Below, piece by piece: positions 1 to 11,972 of a DNA stretch of 64,000 bases. The stretch's first letter is position 1. The number at the start of each line of letters is the position of its first letter. Made by a program: the position numbers and the translations under genes. Source of the stretch: Rhyacophila brunnea (Eukaryota > Arthropoda > Insecta > Trichoptera > Rhyacophilidae); NCBI GenBank assembly GCA_022495005.1, contig JAGYXB010000176.1, positions 930,001 through 994,000 of the forward strand, written 5' to 3'. The notes beneath the pieces are model-generated. The model was not told the origin of the DNA, ran no database searches, and was given only the letters and a program-made list of their open reading frames with translations.

Positions 1-260
1 GTGGTATTTGTTATATTATTTCATTACGTTACGGTCCACCGAACTAGCATTTTATTAGTATTCTAAATTGTCTGAATATTATACTACGTTAGCCGCGCCC
101 CCACCACAGCGCATTCCCACTATCGGGCGTTCCCCACAGAAGCACACCGGCCTTATCAGCTGGACGGCGAAGGAGGGGGTCGCCTAGTTGGCAATATAAG
201 GCGATACACGGCCTCAAACAAATCAGTTAACCTTGGGCCAGCTTGGCCCTGACTCAGCAT

Positions 261-424
261 AGTAGTCTTGCTTGATCTGAAAATGGTATACACGGCTTCC
301 CGTAACCCTATCAGACCACAGTGAGCTATTCTTGCAAAACCCAGCTCAACACAGTAGTCTTGCTTACTCTGAAAACAGTATACACGGCTTCCCGTAACCC
401 TATCAGTGTACAGTGAGCTATTGT
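261..424. repeat. Two-copy tandem repeat, period 92 bp
   Basis: The block starting AGTAGTCTTGCTT at 261 recurs at 353, and both copies contain TATACACGGCTTCCCGTAAC. The open frame on the minus strand across 156-455 is only this repeat read in translation: its two halves resemble each other and no protein family. I would not call a gene here. Confidence 0.8.
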
Positions 425-959
425 GGTGAGCCAGAGCCAGCTCAGGTTTCGCCATAGTTACACCTTCAACAACACAACGAACCCCTTACGAATTTATTAA
501 GGAAGTACCTACTTGAACCCTTATAAGATACCTATATTATTTTATTTATATGCATTTATGGTTTTAAAAATGTTTAATATTTTCAAACACAGAATTAATA
601 CATCCTATTAACTTTTGACTTACACAGTTTTATCAATTTGTAAAGAAGGAAATGTAGAAACATTTTAAATAGTTATCTCAAAAATAGTAAAAATCGAGTT
701 ATCCAGTTGTAGTATTGAGGTGACGATAAGTATCCCACCTAATTAATTGAGAGTATGTAGGTTATTAGTGAAACGTCGAATGAATAAAATAAATAACTTA
801 TTCTTAAAAAGGTACCTTAGAGTTTTAAAACTTCATAGCAGTATTTTTTTCTGATTTCGATCAAAATTGAAATTTGTGTTCAGTATTGTTTAGCAAACAG
901 TTGTACAGTGTATACAAATTGCTAAATTTTACAACAACAATAATGAATCTATTCGAGCT
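425..959. other. AT-rich stretch with no recognised feature
   Basis: Low-complexity AT-rich sequence with stops in all frames. I see no exon signature, tRNA-like box or inverted repeat. Confidence 0.5.
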
Positions 960-1400
960 ACGTTTCTATCTACGTGAAATTTATGGTCAAAATAACAATT
1001 GACCTACAGAGCTTACTATTCGTAATTTAATTGAAAAAAATAAATAATTGCATTTGTGATGCTTAGAATTTAACTCCTCAAAAACGTTAACGTACTGCTG
1101 AAAATATTGATGTTGTGAATCAAAATGTGGATGAAAATCCATGAGATCAAAGATTTTCATTTGAAGGCGTATAAAATAATATATTTAATTCAATAACGAC
1201 CATTTGGTGCGTCAAAATGTTGCTGATTGGGCTTTACAGCAACTTTAAATTGTTTCATGAAAAAATCATCTTCAACAATGAAGCTCATTTTTAGTTAAAT
1301 GGCTTCGTAAATAAGCACAATTTTTGCATTTGAAGCAATGAAAATCCACATGTTATATTTGAAATACCTTTACAATTTATCTACAAAAATTGACAGATTG
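960..1400 (+). pseudogene. Decayed Tc1/mariner-superfamily transposase relic
   Basis: Read on the plus strand with frame changes, this stretch gives pieces recognisable as an insect IS630/Tc1/mariner transposase. An N-terminal PTELTIRNLIEK-like helix-turn-helix segment comes first (about 1000-1035), then AENIDVVNQNVDENP (about 1100-1142), then HEKIIFNNEAHF and LNGFVNKHNF (about 1257-1325). The usual catalytic motif in this family is S-D-E-A-H-F; here the first catalytic Asp position reads Asn. Several stops and frame changes interrupt it, and the C-terminal half with the other two acidic residues is absent. It is an old dead insertion. Terminal inverted repeats are no longer visible. Confidence 0.65.
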
Positions 1401-1574
1401 CTGTGTTGGCGAGAAAATAAAGTTTTATGGTTATTAAGTCTTAGTATTATAAAGTTAGTATTATGTTCGAAATTTTGAAGTGTTTAGTCAGTCAAAATAC
1501 TTATAAAGTATTTATAAGTAAGTGTAAGTAGTTATATATTATATAAAATATAATATTAATATTAATACTATCGA

Positions 1575-1960
1575 CTGAAGGTACTTGATGGAATTTGAAT
1601 TTAAATTCTAATGGATTCAAGTTCTGTACTATTCCATTTAAGTCGTTTTTTGCGACCCGGATTTCGCCTTTCGGCATCTTCAGGCGCCGTGTACACTCAC
1701 TAAAAGTAAACACATACTGACAACGAACACTCTTAACTCTAGCTTATATAATAAATTAATGCAATAAAGTAGGTAAAAACTCCATTACCTACCTATCAAG
1801 TCAGTAAAAAACGCAATTAGTAAAATCCCTATCTTATTAATAACAATACACTCGATAGCATATTATATTAAATCGTCAAAACCTAATAATAGATCATTAT
1901 TCTTTATAAACAATAAAAATACTACACTCAAGAGGTGTAAATTAAAATGTGTAACTTTGA
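1575..1960 (-). repeat. Interspersed repeat, family D, copy 1
   Basis: Shares GGTACTTGATGGAATTT, then TTTTTTGCGACCCGG, then TTCGGCATCTT and a block containing AAGTAGGTAAAAACT with 16622-16870. The same sequence, including the CACTCAAGAGGTGTAAA section, appears reverse-complemented at 41795-42205. No coding capacity is seen, and the family is unclassified. Confidence 0.7.
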
Positions 1961-3057
1961 TATTTATGTAAGTATTCTAATCTTCACGTCATGAAATCGA
2001 AAAAATAGTGTCAAAATAATTGTGCCGCTTACATAAAAATGCATGAATATTGCATGTTTGATTATTGGTAAAATGTGAAGAATTTTTTCCGTTAAAAACT
2101 GTAATAAAACTGTGTAAACTTGACATTATTAATAATTTTTTAAGATGGATTCATGTGTGGGAGACATAGTGTTGTGGATGAAGAAGTCGAGATTTGTTGG
2201 TTGCTCTGATGGATGGCGGAGCGAGTTTTATTTGGAGAGTAAACAGTCGGTACAAGAGTATGTTACAGTAGTTATGTTACAATACTTATGATACAGTTCG
2301 AAGGTTTGAGTCTCGGTAGAATAAGATGTTGTGCGGAGCGATGCAGAAACTGAGATACTAACAGAGCGGGAACTTATGTTCGAGTGACATGTCCAATGAA
2401 TTATGATACGCTATTTATTGACGTACTTACATTCAAAATAATATATTGAAAAGAATATTTAGGAAATATTTATTATAATTGAGTCAGCTACTCTATATGG
2501 AGTTTAGGTCATTGGATATAGCTTACTATGTGAAAAACGGATATACAGAAATTATCATTGCAGTCAGCTATTTACTGAGTTTATCATAATTGGACACTGC
2601 GGGAAATAGATATTAAGGAATTTATAATTTCGGTCAGATATTTCTTTAAAAATTGAGTATACTCAATAGAAAATAAAATTATCAGAGTCGCTTAGAGTCA
2701 TCACTCACATTTTGCATTTTTGTCATTGATTTAAATTTAATATACCGAATTTTAATGATTCTAAGGGTATTGATCTATATATAGAAAAATAGTTGGCTAT
2801 CATAAGTCACTTTGAACTATGTGAAAATTGTTGACAAAGTTGACAGTTGGTGTGATAACTCATATTGTTCAATGAATAATAACCTAACCTAACCTTACCA
2901 AACAGAAATCTCTATTTTTCATTGTGTGCTATGTGTCTGCAGCCTTATAATATATTTTAAATACTGTAAATCAATTGACTCACTCATTATACTCATCACT
3001 CATACTCAATAAGAAGATTGTACTCCCTTGAATGAGTAGAATCTTCTTATTATTACA
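1961..3057. other. AT-rich stretch with a short telomere-like tract
   Basis: No recognised gene. A 48-codon frame (2145-2291, +) opens with MDSCVGDIVLWMKKS but matches no family I know and is short enough to be chance. Positions 2880-2897 hold three units of the TAACC pentamer (insect telomere TTAGG in reverse). Confidence 0.5.
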
Positions 3058-3500
3058 AATAATTACAATAAAGAACTTTTTATATACAACGTTTTTAAAT
3101 TTTCTGTTGAATCATATAAACTTGACTTGACTAGCTTAAACGATCAAAAAAAATTGTACTTGATAGAAACAATACTGAAATGTCTTTTTAACATGTCATA
3201 TTGATTTCCATAGTAACGACCGTATATTTTAATAATTTAGTTGCTAGGACTCCAGACCCCTAGCAAACGATAATGGTGTCGAAATAACTTTTCATACGAA
3301 ACAGAATTAACTGAAAATGAATTCAATTCCACTTAAAGATGGCTAAAAGTATTAAAAAATGCATTGGCATCGTGTTCTGATATATTCTAAAGGTTTCAAA
3401 TGTCTAGCTAATCGGGAAGTTACTTTAAAATTGATTGCAAGATTTGTACCGGACAAAGAACCACCGGACAAATAAAAATACGAGCTAAGAAAAACGTTGT
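3058..3500 (-). mobile_element. MITE, ACAACG family, copy 1
   Basis: Non-coding repeat of about 440 bp that begins AATTACAATAAAGAAC and ends GCTAAGAAAAACGTTGT. It belongs to a family seen seven times in this window, with ACAACGTTTT near one end and AAAACGTTGT near the other, and an internal GTCCGG(T/A) direct motif pair next to the right end. It lies in the reverse of the orientation seen at 30500-30950. Confidence 0.75.
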
Positions 3501-3569
3501 AAAAACAGTGCTCTGGTGGTTTTTTGCGATTATCTCAAAACTCGATTTTTGGAATATGTCAGTTATGAC

Positions 3570-4247
3570 TAGGGATTCCAATCCCAGGATCCCGGGATCC
3601 CGAGCTATTTTCAATACTTATGAATCCCAGGATTGATAAACATAATCCCAAAACTTTCGGGATTGATTTTTTTATTAATTTTTATGGAAAATAAAATAAA
3701 AACGAAAATATAACAACAAAAATACTTTTAATAACAAATAACTACATTAGAAATAAACTGAGTTCGAATGAAATTTGATTTATACCCATATTATGTAAGT
3801 TGCCGATTCATATTATTATTTTTTCACATAAATTAATAAAAATGAGAAATATTGAAAAAAAATAATGCTTCGCACTTTTAACAAAGTAATTCCACCATGA
3901 TCTCATACGTTTTACGGCAGTATCATATTTGGCTGACTAATTAGATTTATGAAGCGGAAAGCCATTAGTGCACCATGATTTGCTTTACTATTTTAAATCT
4001 CGCTAACCCATTCATTAAGTCTTTACTATCAGATACAGCAATCTCATATTAAATTCACATTATATTTATATTACAATAATAAGATTTATTTTTGACCGAT
4101 TTTATCAATGTTATTTGTAAATATAAAAATATTTTATTAACAATGGAGAAAAATGCCAATCCCGGGAGGGTCTCGGGATCCCAGGATTGTCAAATTTTAA
4201 TCCCGAAATCCCGGAATCAGAATTTTGGCTCGGGATTGGATTCCCTA
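3570..4247. mobile_element. Non-autonomous hAT-type element
   Basis: Terminal inverted repeats TAGGGATTCCAATCCC (3570-3585) and its complement with one mismatch (4232-4247), flanked by a perfect 8-bp target duplication GTTATGAC (3562-3569 and 4248-4255). An 8-bp duplication with TAGGG-type ends is the hAT signature. The palindromic GGGATCCCGGGATCCCG tract next to the left end recurs in part at the right end. No transposase frame is present. Confidence 0.85.
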
Positions 4248-4255
4248 GTTATGAC

Positions 4256-5454
4256 TCTAAGCGACTTATTTATTATGTGTACGTTAGTGAAACTCAGTTT
4301 TGGTATTTTTTTTCTTTCCTAATGAGTAGTAAAAAAAGTCGCCAAAGCAGGTTTCGTAACTCGACTATTCAATTATTCAACCATTAATTATTACGCAAAT
4401 ACTTATCTATAATTAGTTTGAAATCAACAGAGAATACAAGACATAATCAATGTATTTCTTTGTATATAATACTATTTCATGTCACGTCGTTAGGTATCAA
4501 AAGCTCTTAACCGCACAGTGTTCAAAATATACCCTTCTATATCCCACTTGAGCGTGCATAAATAATTTATTTAGATATTTGGCATTTACCGATGTGGCAC
4601 AACACATGTTCCCTTGCCCCGAATGTTACCCCACTGTGCAATCATTTCGATTTATCTCACTCCCAGGAGATGGAAGCGTGTTTATTGGTGATGGATTTTC
4701 GATGTAAGTGTGGCTACACCTGAATCAGAGGTTGGAATATTATACAACCTACAGTACATAACATTAATATTATAATATATTATTAAACATCCACGACCAT
4801 TCAATTATATCCTTCCAATACATATTTTATAGGTATATTTATAGCACTAGAACAGGCCACGTGGGTCAATAACAGTAGTGTAGTAAAACAGTAGCAAACG
4901 GCTTATTTAGACGAGTCACTGCTGATTATCATACATAGTGAATTAAATACAGGCATTCATTTTTTGTTTACACGTGTCACTGAAAGTGAAATACACAATA
5001 ATAATTATTCATCTAAAATGGCGTCAAGTGAAATTACGCTGCAGGTTGGAATCCAAGCCAATTTGTGATTGTTTTTTTAATAAACGAAGAAATTTTATTG
5101 GGAGAAAGAGGAATAGGAAAAAGAGTCGTAGGTGGATAAAACCATAGACGTGTAATGCGATGTGATATCATGAGAAATATGATGACCGTACTCAGGGGCA
5201 CAGGACTTTTGTAATAATCCGCACGAAATGATCATAAAGTAGAACCAGTTGAATTTCATTCGCTTTTGATTCCGGATGATCACTTTCGATGATTCTTTGA
5301 TGAATGTGCGTTTACACGGGTCACTGGAGATGATTCCTCTGCGATGATCGTCAAAAGTGAATCATGTAAACGGGACTATAGTTAGTAAAATAAGTGAAGC
5401 AATCACAAACACTCAGACTTTGAGAAAATCACGAAAAATATATTGTCATCTCAC
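4256..5454. other. AT-rich stretch, possible weak inverted-repeat element
   Basis: No exon found. GTTTACACGTGTCACT (about 4968) and GTGAATCATGTAAACGGGAC (about 5356) form a weak inverted pair that could be the ends of an old MITE of about 400 bp. The frames inside do not resemble proteins. Confidence 0.4.
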
Positions 5455-5525
5455 CGAGAATCAAACATGGAGGCCCTGGATAAAGCACCTTACGCACTGG
5501 AGTACAAGAGCTGCACATATTATAA
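5455..5525 (-). repeat. tRNA-derived SINE head, fragment
   Basis: GAATCAAACATGGAGG followed by AAGCACCTTACGCACTGGAG resembles the reverse complement of the tRNA-like head seen more clearly at 29600-29675 (B-box-like GGATCGAACCC, then CACCTTACGCACTG). The match is degenerate. Confidence 0.5.
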
Positions 5526-5739
5526 TATATGTGAGAGACTATACACGAGTGGTTTATAAGCGTAGTCCTTTCTGGTTATTTTTGAGTAAGCTAGATTCAA
5601 ACATAATATTTGAATATTTATAATACTGTAAGAGTCTGATTGCAATTCTGAAGTTTATTTTGAGTACATTTAAGTTATTATATAAGGAAAAGCATACCCT
5701 TACAGAATAATAATTACTCAAATATTATCCTATTTGGCA

Positions 5740-6060
5740 CTGTGAAAATTGCTCTGCTGAAAATCGTCATACGGAGCAATTTTTAAAGCGAAATAGTTCC
5801 GGCATGTACATGTAAATTGTAAGTAATACATTTCACCGTAGTACAGTTTACTATGAGCTTTCTTATTGGAAAGGGATGAAAAAATTACGCGTTGTTCGTG
5901 GAGCATTGCAGACAATAATGATCGTTCAAGAATGAATACCTAACCTAACCTAACAAATAATCCAATGTATCGGCTATTTTCAAAATTTGTTTGCCGCTGG
6001 CTTCATGTTTTATTTAGACATGAATTTTATGTCAGTACTATTATATGATCCAAAGAGGTT
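5740..6060 (-). repeat. Interspersed repeat with telomere-like core
   Basis: Contains CCTAACCTAACCTAACAAAT (5939-5958) followed by CGGCTATTTTCAAAAT, which matches the right arm of the hairpin elements at 31219 and 36808. The flanking section TTTATTTAGACATGAATTTT matches 49610-49660 in reverse. It looks like a decayed member of that hairpin group. Confidence 0.55.
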
Positions 6061-6174
6061 AGACGCGGCCCTTTTTCTTGAGTGTGTAATAACGCACGTA
6101 CATAAGTACACACACCTTTTTTTTCATTTACTTAGAAATTCGATCACTAAAACATAGATGATTGCACTGTGTCA

Positions 6175-6466
6175 CACTTCACTATGAAATGGTATATCGT
6201 AAATATATGGTCGTATATTAATACTTTGGACGCTGAAGACGCACATGCGCGTAATGACCAGGCGGCCGATCGATGTAATTAACGTGCATTTTAAAGGTGC
6301 TAATTAAAATCTCATTATATAGTCAGCAGCGAATGAGTTAACTCATTTACTGCATCCAACGCAACTGGTACGTTGCCCATCAGGTGGCCATTAGATATAA
6401 TTAGCATGTTATTTAAATTCGGTAATTAAGAATTAATTAAATGCTCTGCAGTCAACAAGTTAAATC
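6175..6466. repeat. Degenerate tandem repeat, about 120-bp unit
   Basis: Two diverged units, 6224-6343 and 6344-6466, share the order GGACGCTGAA/ATCCAACGCAA, then ATGACCAGGCGGCC/CATCAGGTGGCC, then an ATTAA-rich tail ending in AAGTTAA. A reverse-complement relative lies at 59640-59790. Just upstream, 6175-6223 matches 49540-49590. Confidence 0.5.
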
Positions 6467-6813
6467 GTCGTTGGTTTATTTTTATACACTTTAACTAATA
6501 TTACTAAATTACATAATTATTTCTCGTTGTTTTTATTTTTAAAGTAACAACTGTCACTCTGCCATTTAATCGTGTGTTTACGTAATGAATTGCAAATGGC
6601 CGACAATAATAAATTCATTGCCTAGGCAACGGAACAATTCTACTAACTTGCGTATGTATACAACTGACTGATTCGCAGCTAACTGCATAGAGTGGTGCAC
6701 TTTCACAACGTCTCAATTTCACTCTCTAACAAACGCCCCAAAAGAAGTATAACTTCAAAAACCATTTAGCTTATGATGATGATGATATTTATGTTTTATA
6801 AAACGCATATTTT

Positions 6814-7306
6814 ACCACGTTTTTCTTAGCTCGTATTCTTGTTTGTCCCGTGGTTGTTTATCCAGTACAAATCTTGCAATCGATTGTTAACTAACTCCCC
6901 GACTAGGTAGACATTTGAAACTTAGAATATATCAGAACACGATCCCAATGCATTCTAATACTTTTAGCCATCTTTAAGTAGAATTGAATTCATTTTCAGT
7001 TAATTCTGTTTAGTATGAAAAGTTATTTTGGAAGAAATCCGTAATCCAATCCACTGTTATTGGTTGCTAAGTGGGTGGTTCTAGCAACTAAATTATTAAT
7101 TTATACGTGCGTTACTATGGATATCAAAATGACATTTCAGTATTCTATATTTGTTTGTTGCAAAATAGCAAAAAATGATTTGTTGACATTTGCCTTATTT
7201 GTCCTAAATATTATTAATACATAGAATTGTCAAGTTTATATGATTCAACAGAAAATTTTTAAATGTGGTATATAAAAAGTTCTTTTTATCTTGTAATTAT
7301 TTAATA
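6814..7306 (+). mobile_element. MITE, ACAACG family, copy 2
   Basis: Starts CCACGTTTTTCTTAGCTCG and ends AAAAGTTCTTTTTATCTTG, with the shared internal blocks TCAGAACACGAT and AGTAGAATTGAATTCATTTT. It runs in the opposite direction to copies 1, 3 and 5. It has no coding capacity. Confidence 0.75.
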
Positions 7307-7765
7307 AATAAAACGTCAAAGTTGACCCATTTACACCCTGCTATAGCCTATATTATGAGTGAACGGATACAAATATTTATTTTATTTTCCGTTCGTAAAC
7401 AAACCGTTTCCTATCTATATTAAACCGCGTTCACCGGCTACAATGAAAATGGTTGAATAATATAAGCGAGTCCGTATAAAGGGTAGGTGCCTCAAGGCTC
7501 CGAACCCAACGCCGTCTAAACTGAGAAGAATGTCTAGGCACGGTGGGAAAAGGCAGTTGAGCTACGTTTTCAAGTTGAAAAAGGTGCATCGAATAAAGGG
7601 AAAAAAGTAGTGCTTTTACGACACATTTTCACTATATTTACATTGAATACGAATGGTGCTATTTTTATTTGGATTTAAATTTTTTGAATATCTTTCAAAA
7701 ATGTTTTAAATACCTATACATTTTATCAATTTATATTATAATATAAACTCTCTGAAGTACCTATA

Positions 7766-8145
7766 ATATCGTCGGTGTTTTGTAAAACGGGCGAATTAAC
7801 CAAAATGCTATTTTACAGGTGGAGGATTTTTAACTATTGACATTTATTTGTTTATGACCTTTGGATGATTATAAATATCTAACAAGTTTATAATAAAGAA
7901 TACTGACATTATAATAGGCATTATTATATAATATTTTAAGAGGCCTAATATGTCACATTCGCTTGTTATTCGTAATTTTACTTAATTTAATTTTAGTCGA
8001 TTATCGTTTTTAAGTACTTTCCTGTAGAGATACAAATTCTCCGTTTTTACACAACAAAGCTAGTGGAGTGCATATTGTATTTTCATTAAAATCTCGATTT
8101 CGCCAAAATGGTTGATTCGCCCTTTTTAAAAAACACAGACGATAT
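7766..8145 (+). mobile_element. MITE with GGGCGAA-type terminal inverted repeats, copy 1
   Basis: Left end ATATCGTCGGTGTTTTGT and right end ACACAGACGATAT are inverted copies with internal (G/A)GGGCGAAT(T/C)AACCA steps; the inverted repeat extends over about 37 bp. A second copy lies reversed at 43849-44232. A structurally similar element with ATATCGAC ends lies at 56851-57239. Non-coding. Confidence 0.75.
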
Positions 8146-8309
8146 ATTGAAAAAAAAATGCTTACCTTTATTATTTACTTCACTTAATTTTAATACAATG
8201 TAATAGTTTACAGACAAAACATTATTTATATAAATGAAACCTAAATAGGAACCATTCGAGGTCGAATCATGTAAGCTGGAGGTAAGAGAGAGAGATAAAC
8301 ACAAATTTT

Positions 8310-8705
8310 CCCGCCACTTAGCTAGAGGATATGGGCACCACACAGCGTCTCCAAGGATCCCTGTTACTCATCAATCTTCTAGTGTCATTCTAGAATATGC
8401 CAGCATCCCATAGCTCCACCGTATATACTCTGAAAATAGTATTAATTTCCGGTTGACTTAAAGAATAGGAAACCCAGAATGTAAATAATTCTCTTCAGGC
8501 ATCCGCAGCACATGGCCATGCTAGGCCCAACGTCACCTCTTCACTTTCAGCATGATGAGAGGTTAATAATTGGTCCGCTCTATTATCTGCTAGTTACTCT
8601 TAAAATCAAACTACTGCACACCCAGTATCCACCGCAAATATATTATATTTTAGAAGCTCAGTTTACAGTAAGTTCTGAGCTTTCTTAAGATGCCTTCTTA
8701 AAGCA
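8310..8705 (-). pseudogene. LINE family B, degraded 3' fragment
   Basis: Matches on the minus strand the C-terminal coding end of the non-LTR retrotransposon at 47942-49198. Shared blocks are CTCCAAGGATCCCTGT, CCAGCATCCCATAGCTCC, CGCAGCACATGGCC and CACTTTCAGCATGATGAGAG. Many substitutions and small indels mark it as an old copy with no intact frame. Confidence 0.75.
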
Positions 8706-9924
8706 GCACCGTCAAGCTGCTATTACATTATGATCACGTCACGTGCTGGCATGGCGATAAATTTATTCTATGGTTTCGTCATTCCGCAGTATATTTTGAA
8801 TGATTACTGTCTTTATAAATTCAATTATGGAAAGTGCCAACTCTAATTTATTACTATTTATAATTATAACTCAGTTTCTACGTATGCGTATGTTTAAAAT
8901 TACTTGCGATATTGCATCCATATTTAATTTGAACAGAACTCAACCAGCAGACGTTAGATAATAGATGTAAACACCAGATATGAAAAACAATTGAAAATCT
9001 ATGGAGAGAAAAAAAAACAAATAGCACGCATTTTGACGTGAGTTGAAAATGTGTAGGCATGCAGAACATAATAAAAAACGTTCATTGAGTCATGCGGTTG
9101 GTGATGTAGCGCGATACGCGTGAGGTTTTCTCATTGTTATTCTGGATTTTTCGACAGATTTTGCTTAACATTAATAATGTTTATTTAAAAATTCAAAATG
9201 ACGTGCTATGGAATAACAGCATCAGTCTAATAACATTTTCAATACAAAAAAAACAACATTACAGATACTTTTCCCGTAGCCGCAGCTTACTGTGATGTCA
9301 TGTGACAGCACATAACGTGATGATAGTCTATTTGAACCTTCAGAATGGATGCCTCACAACATACCCGGTCTTAATCTAGCATATCACATCACTAATAAAT
9401 AAAGAAAACTAACCAAATGATGACAAAGAAACCAAAAAGATTGTTTACTAGGGGAAATCTTTTTAAGACGATCGCGTTTCACATGCTATTTTGAACCATC
9501 GACTCACGAACTTTTCTGTGGATGTAGATACATATTATTGCCTTAGTTCATTGAAAATGAATAATTAATATAATGGGTAGTTTTCAAGATGTCAGTATGT
9601 GGAATAATACTAGGAAGGTGAAGTAATATATTATTAATGTATATATTTTGTCATTTAGCCATAGAACTTACTTTACTTCGGCTCAGTTTATATAGTCAAA
9701 TACTATATATCTATATTTTAAAATGCTAGCGGCCTTACATGGTGCTGTTAGAGACTTCCGATTTCCGAGTGGAATGTGCGGCATTTACATAAGATTCTGA
9801 ATATATCAAAAATTCCACAACCTTGTCATAATATATTATGTTAGTGATGCAATAAGTAAACCAATATCATTATTAGACTATGCATTTTGATTTTGCATCT
9901 TATATAATATCTTGATAATGCATC
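8706..9924. other. AT-rich stretch with no recognised feature
   Basis: No exon, tRNA-like head or terminal inverted repeat found. ATAGTCTATTTGAACC near 9330 resembles an outer inverted-repeat motif at 43816 and 44393, perhaps a scrap of the same element. Confidence 0.45.
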
Positions 9925-10340
9925 TTGTGTATTTATTTATTTATTTAAGAATACAAAACATTGTGGACATAACAAATCTAAATTCAAGACGTACACAACA
10001 TGAGATTGACATTATAACAAATATTACAATATATAATATAATAATAATAACAGAAAAACTAATTAAATCAAAACATACTTAACTACAATTCAACTTAAAA
10101 TTTTGAAAACAAAAAACATACAATTTTACACAGAAAAATAAAGTTTTAAAAACAAAATGCAAAGTACATCACTGAAAATGTCTATGTCTTTAGCGAGCGC
10201 ATTTACTAATCTTACACCCCTCGCTCATGGTGCTTGATAGGCTTGACACGAGGAAACGGTTCCAATCCAGAATAAATCATGGCTGCGACCACGTAGGTAA
10301 TAGGCAGGCGCATGTAAATTCAAATTTATTAGGACACCAT
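9925..10340 (-). repeat. LINE 3' end with TTTATTTA tail, copy 1
   Basis: The reverse complement matches 31838-32272. Shared blocks are AATACAAAACATTGTGGACA, TAAATTCAAGACGTACACAA, and GACACGAGGAAACGGTTCCA with CCAGAATAAATCATG. On the minus strand it ends in an AAATA-type simple tail, as expected for the 3' end of a jockey/CR1-like LINE. The related sequence may continue to about 10700, where short frames are open but unrecognised. Confidence 0.6.
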
Positions 10341-10751
10341 CCCTCGCGCTAACAAGCAAAAGTGCTTCAAGAGAAGAAGAGACCAACGAGATTCAAGAGA
10401 GTGAAAAGTAAGCATGCCTTGTAGAAAAGTAGCCTTGTATTGCAGGCTTGTATTTTAGTGCTTGGTCCAGCACCGTATATATAAATATCTTTTTACTTAT
10501 TTCTACAATATTCTTGAATATCCTTGCAGATTCGGTTATTATAATTAGTTGGCAGGATTTTACAGTCAAACGTGGCATGTTGCTTCTGGAAATCACTGAC
10601 AGTATTAATGCGTCCGTTTTTAACTGTAGCATAATACTGATCTAAGAAACGTTTTAAATCTGAAACAATAATTAAAGACCTTATATTGTGTCTCTCCATC
10701 GAAATATCTTAATTAAATCCTTTCATATAAACACTATATTATGCCTCATTG

Positions 10752-11393
10752 CAGTGGCGTACCCAGAGGGGAGAAGGGGCCCTGGCACCCCCCAAACATG
10801 AAAATTATCAGAATGATTTTAAACATTGAAATTAAAAGGCCAATAAACTATAAATTGGGCTTAGACAAATAAAAACATGCAAAAAAAAATGATTTGTAAT
10901 TATTCGGCACCCTTTTTAGAAGAATTTGTTAGATTTTAATTTCTAACACAAAAATTTCGTAACACTAATGTCAGGTTTTTTAGAAACCCAATCCCTAATG
11001 GAACTGTTGAAAAATACTCGGTGTCAACCCGAATTCCGGAGTAGTATAGGTCATGGCTGGGGAGGGCTGACAGGGCTTTAATAGTTAAAAAAAAGTCGCC
11101 TACGGTGCTATTATACTTCATGGCCATGAACATTTTAAATTATACGATTGTGCAATATATTTTCTGATTAAAATGTGTCGATACTCGACAGCTCCATTCT
11201 TAAAGTAGATGTATTTTAAATATCGCCAATAATTCACTCTATAAGTACCCTTAATTTTGACTAAAACACAATTTGTGATTGTATTGTGAAAATATGTAAA
11301 AATAATTATATGAAGAAGAAAAAGAGCCTATGTGACTAATTTACATTCTCCTCCTTGGACTTCCCCTAATATTAAACCCTGAGGGCGCCACTG
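10752..11393. mobile_element. Non-autonomous hAT-type element
   Basis: CAGTGGCG at the left end (10752) is answered by CGCCACTG at the right end (11386-11393). The flanks carry 8-bp duplications differing at one base (CCTCATTG 10744-10751, CTTCATTG 11394-11401). CAGTGGCG ends with 8-bp duplications are typical of hAT. The interior has short frames but no transposase motif. Confidence 0.75.
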
Positions 11394-11600
11394 CTTCATT
11401 GACAGTTCAAAGTACAGAAATAGTGGACATTAAACTTTCTCAGTCATAAGTATATGTTTTTATTTAGCTAAGACTACAATGAGCAGACACTATTGATTAG
11501 TTTTAAAAATTCAATTAAACCCTGCGTGAACCAAGCCATAATAAATAACTTTTATTTCTTTTATTTTGTTAACTGCCAATTCATGGTGGAACTGCATTGT

Positions 11601-11816
11601 ATTGTTGTTTAATTTAATAAAACGCATTTTTTGTAGTCGTTATTTCACTTTTAATCAATAAATTAGGACCGGTTTCGTCCGCCTCAGAGGGACATTTTCA
11701 AGTTTTCAAGTTTCACTTGAAAATGTCTCTCTGAGGCGGATGAAACTTATCCTAATTTATTGAATAAATGTGGAATAAGTAGTACAAAAATGCGTTTTAT
11801 TAAATTTAACAACAAT
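11601..11816. repeat. Foldback (hairpin) element, about 100-bp arms
   Basis: The left arm begins ATTGTTGTTTAATTTAATAA, and the right arm ends with its near-complement TTAAATTTAACAACAAT. In the middle, CCGCCTCAGAGGGACATTTT and AAAATGTCTCTCTGAGGCGG face each other around a short AAGTTTCAA-type loop. A transcript here would form a long double-stranded hairpin. Confidence 0.8.
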
Positions 11817-11972
11817 ATAATAAATATCTGTAAAAAACTAGTCATAATATAAATATCTATTAAATATTTAAAATTATGCCATTACATCATACTTTTTTTT
11901 AGATAAGCTATAGATAATAGAATATTTTTTTTTATCTATTATGGTTTGGTTTATCCACGGCTTAATGAAATT

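Noticed and set aside
156..455. 99-codon minus-strand frame starting MAKPELALAHH
   Set aside because: It is the 92-bp tandem repeat read in translation, with no family resemblance and no splice context.
2145..2291. 48-codon frame starting MDSCVGDIVLWMKKS
   Set aside because: Too short, no family match and no flanking splice signals that fit neuroligin. Kept only as a note in the stretch description.
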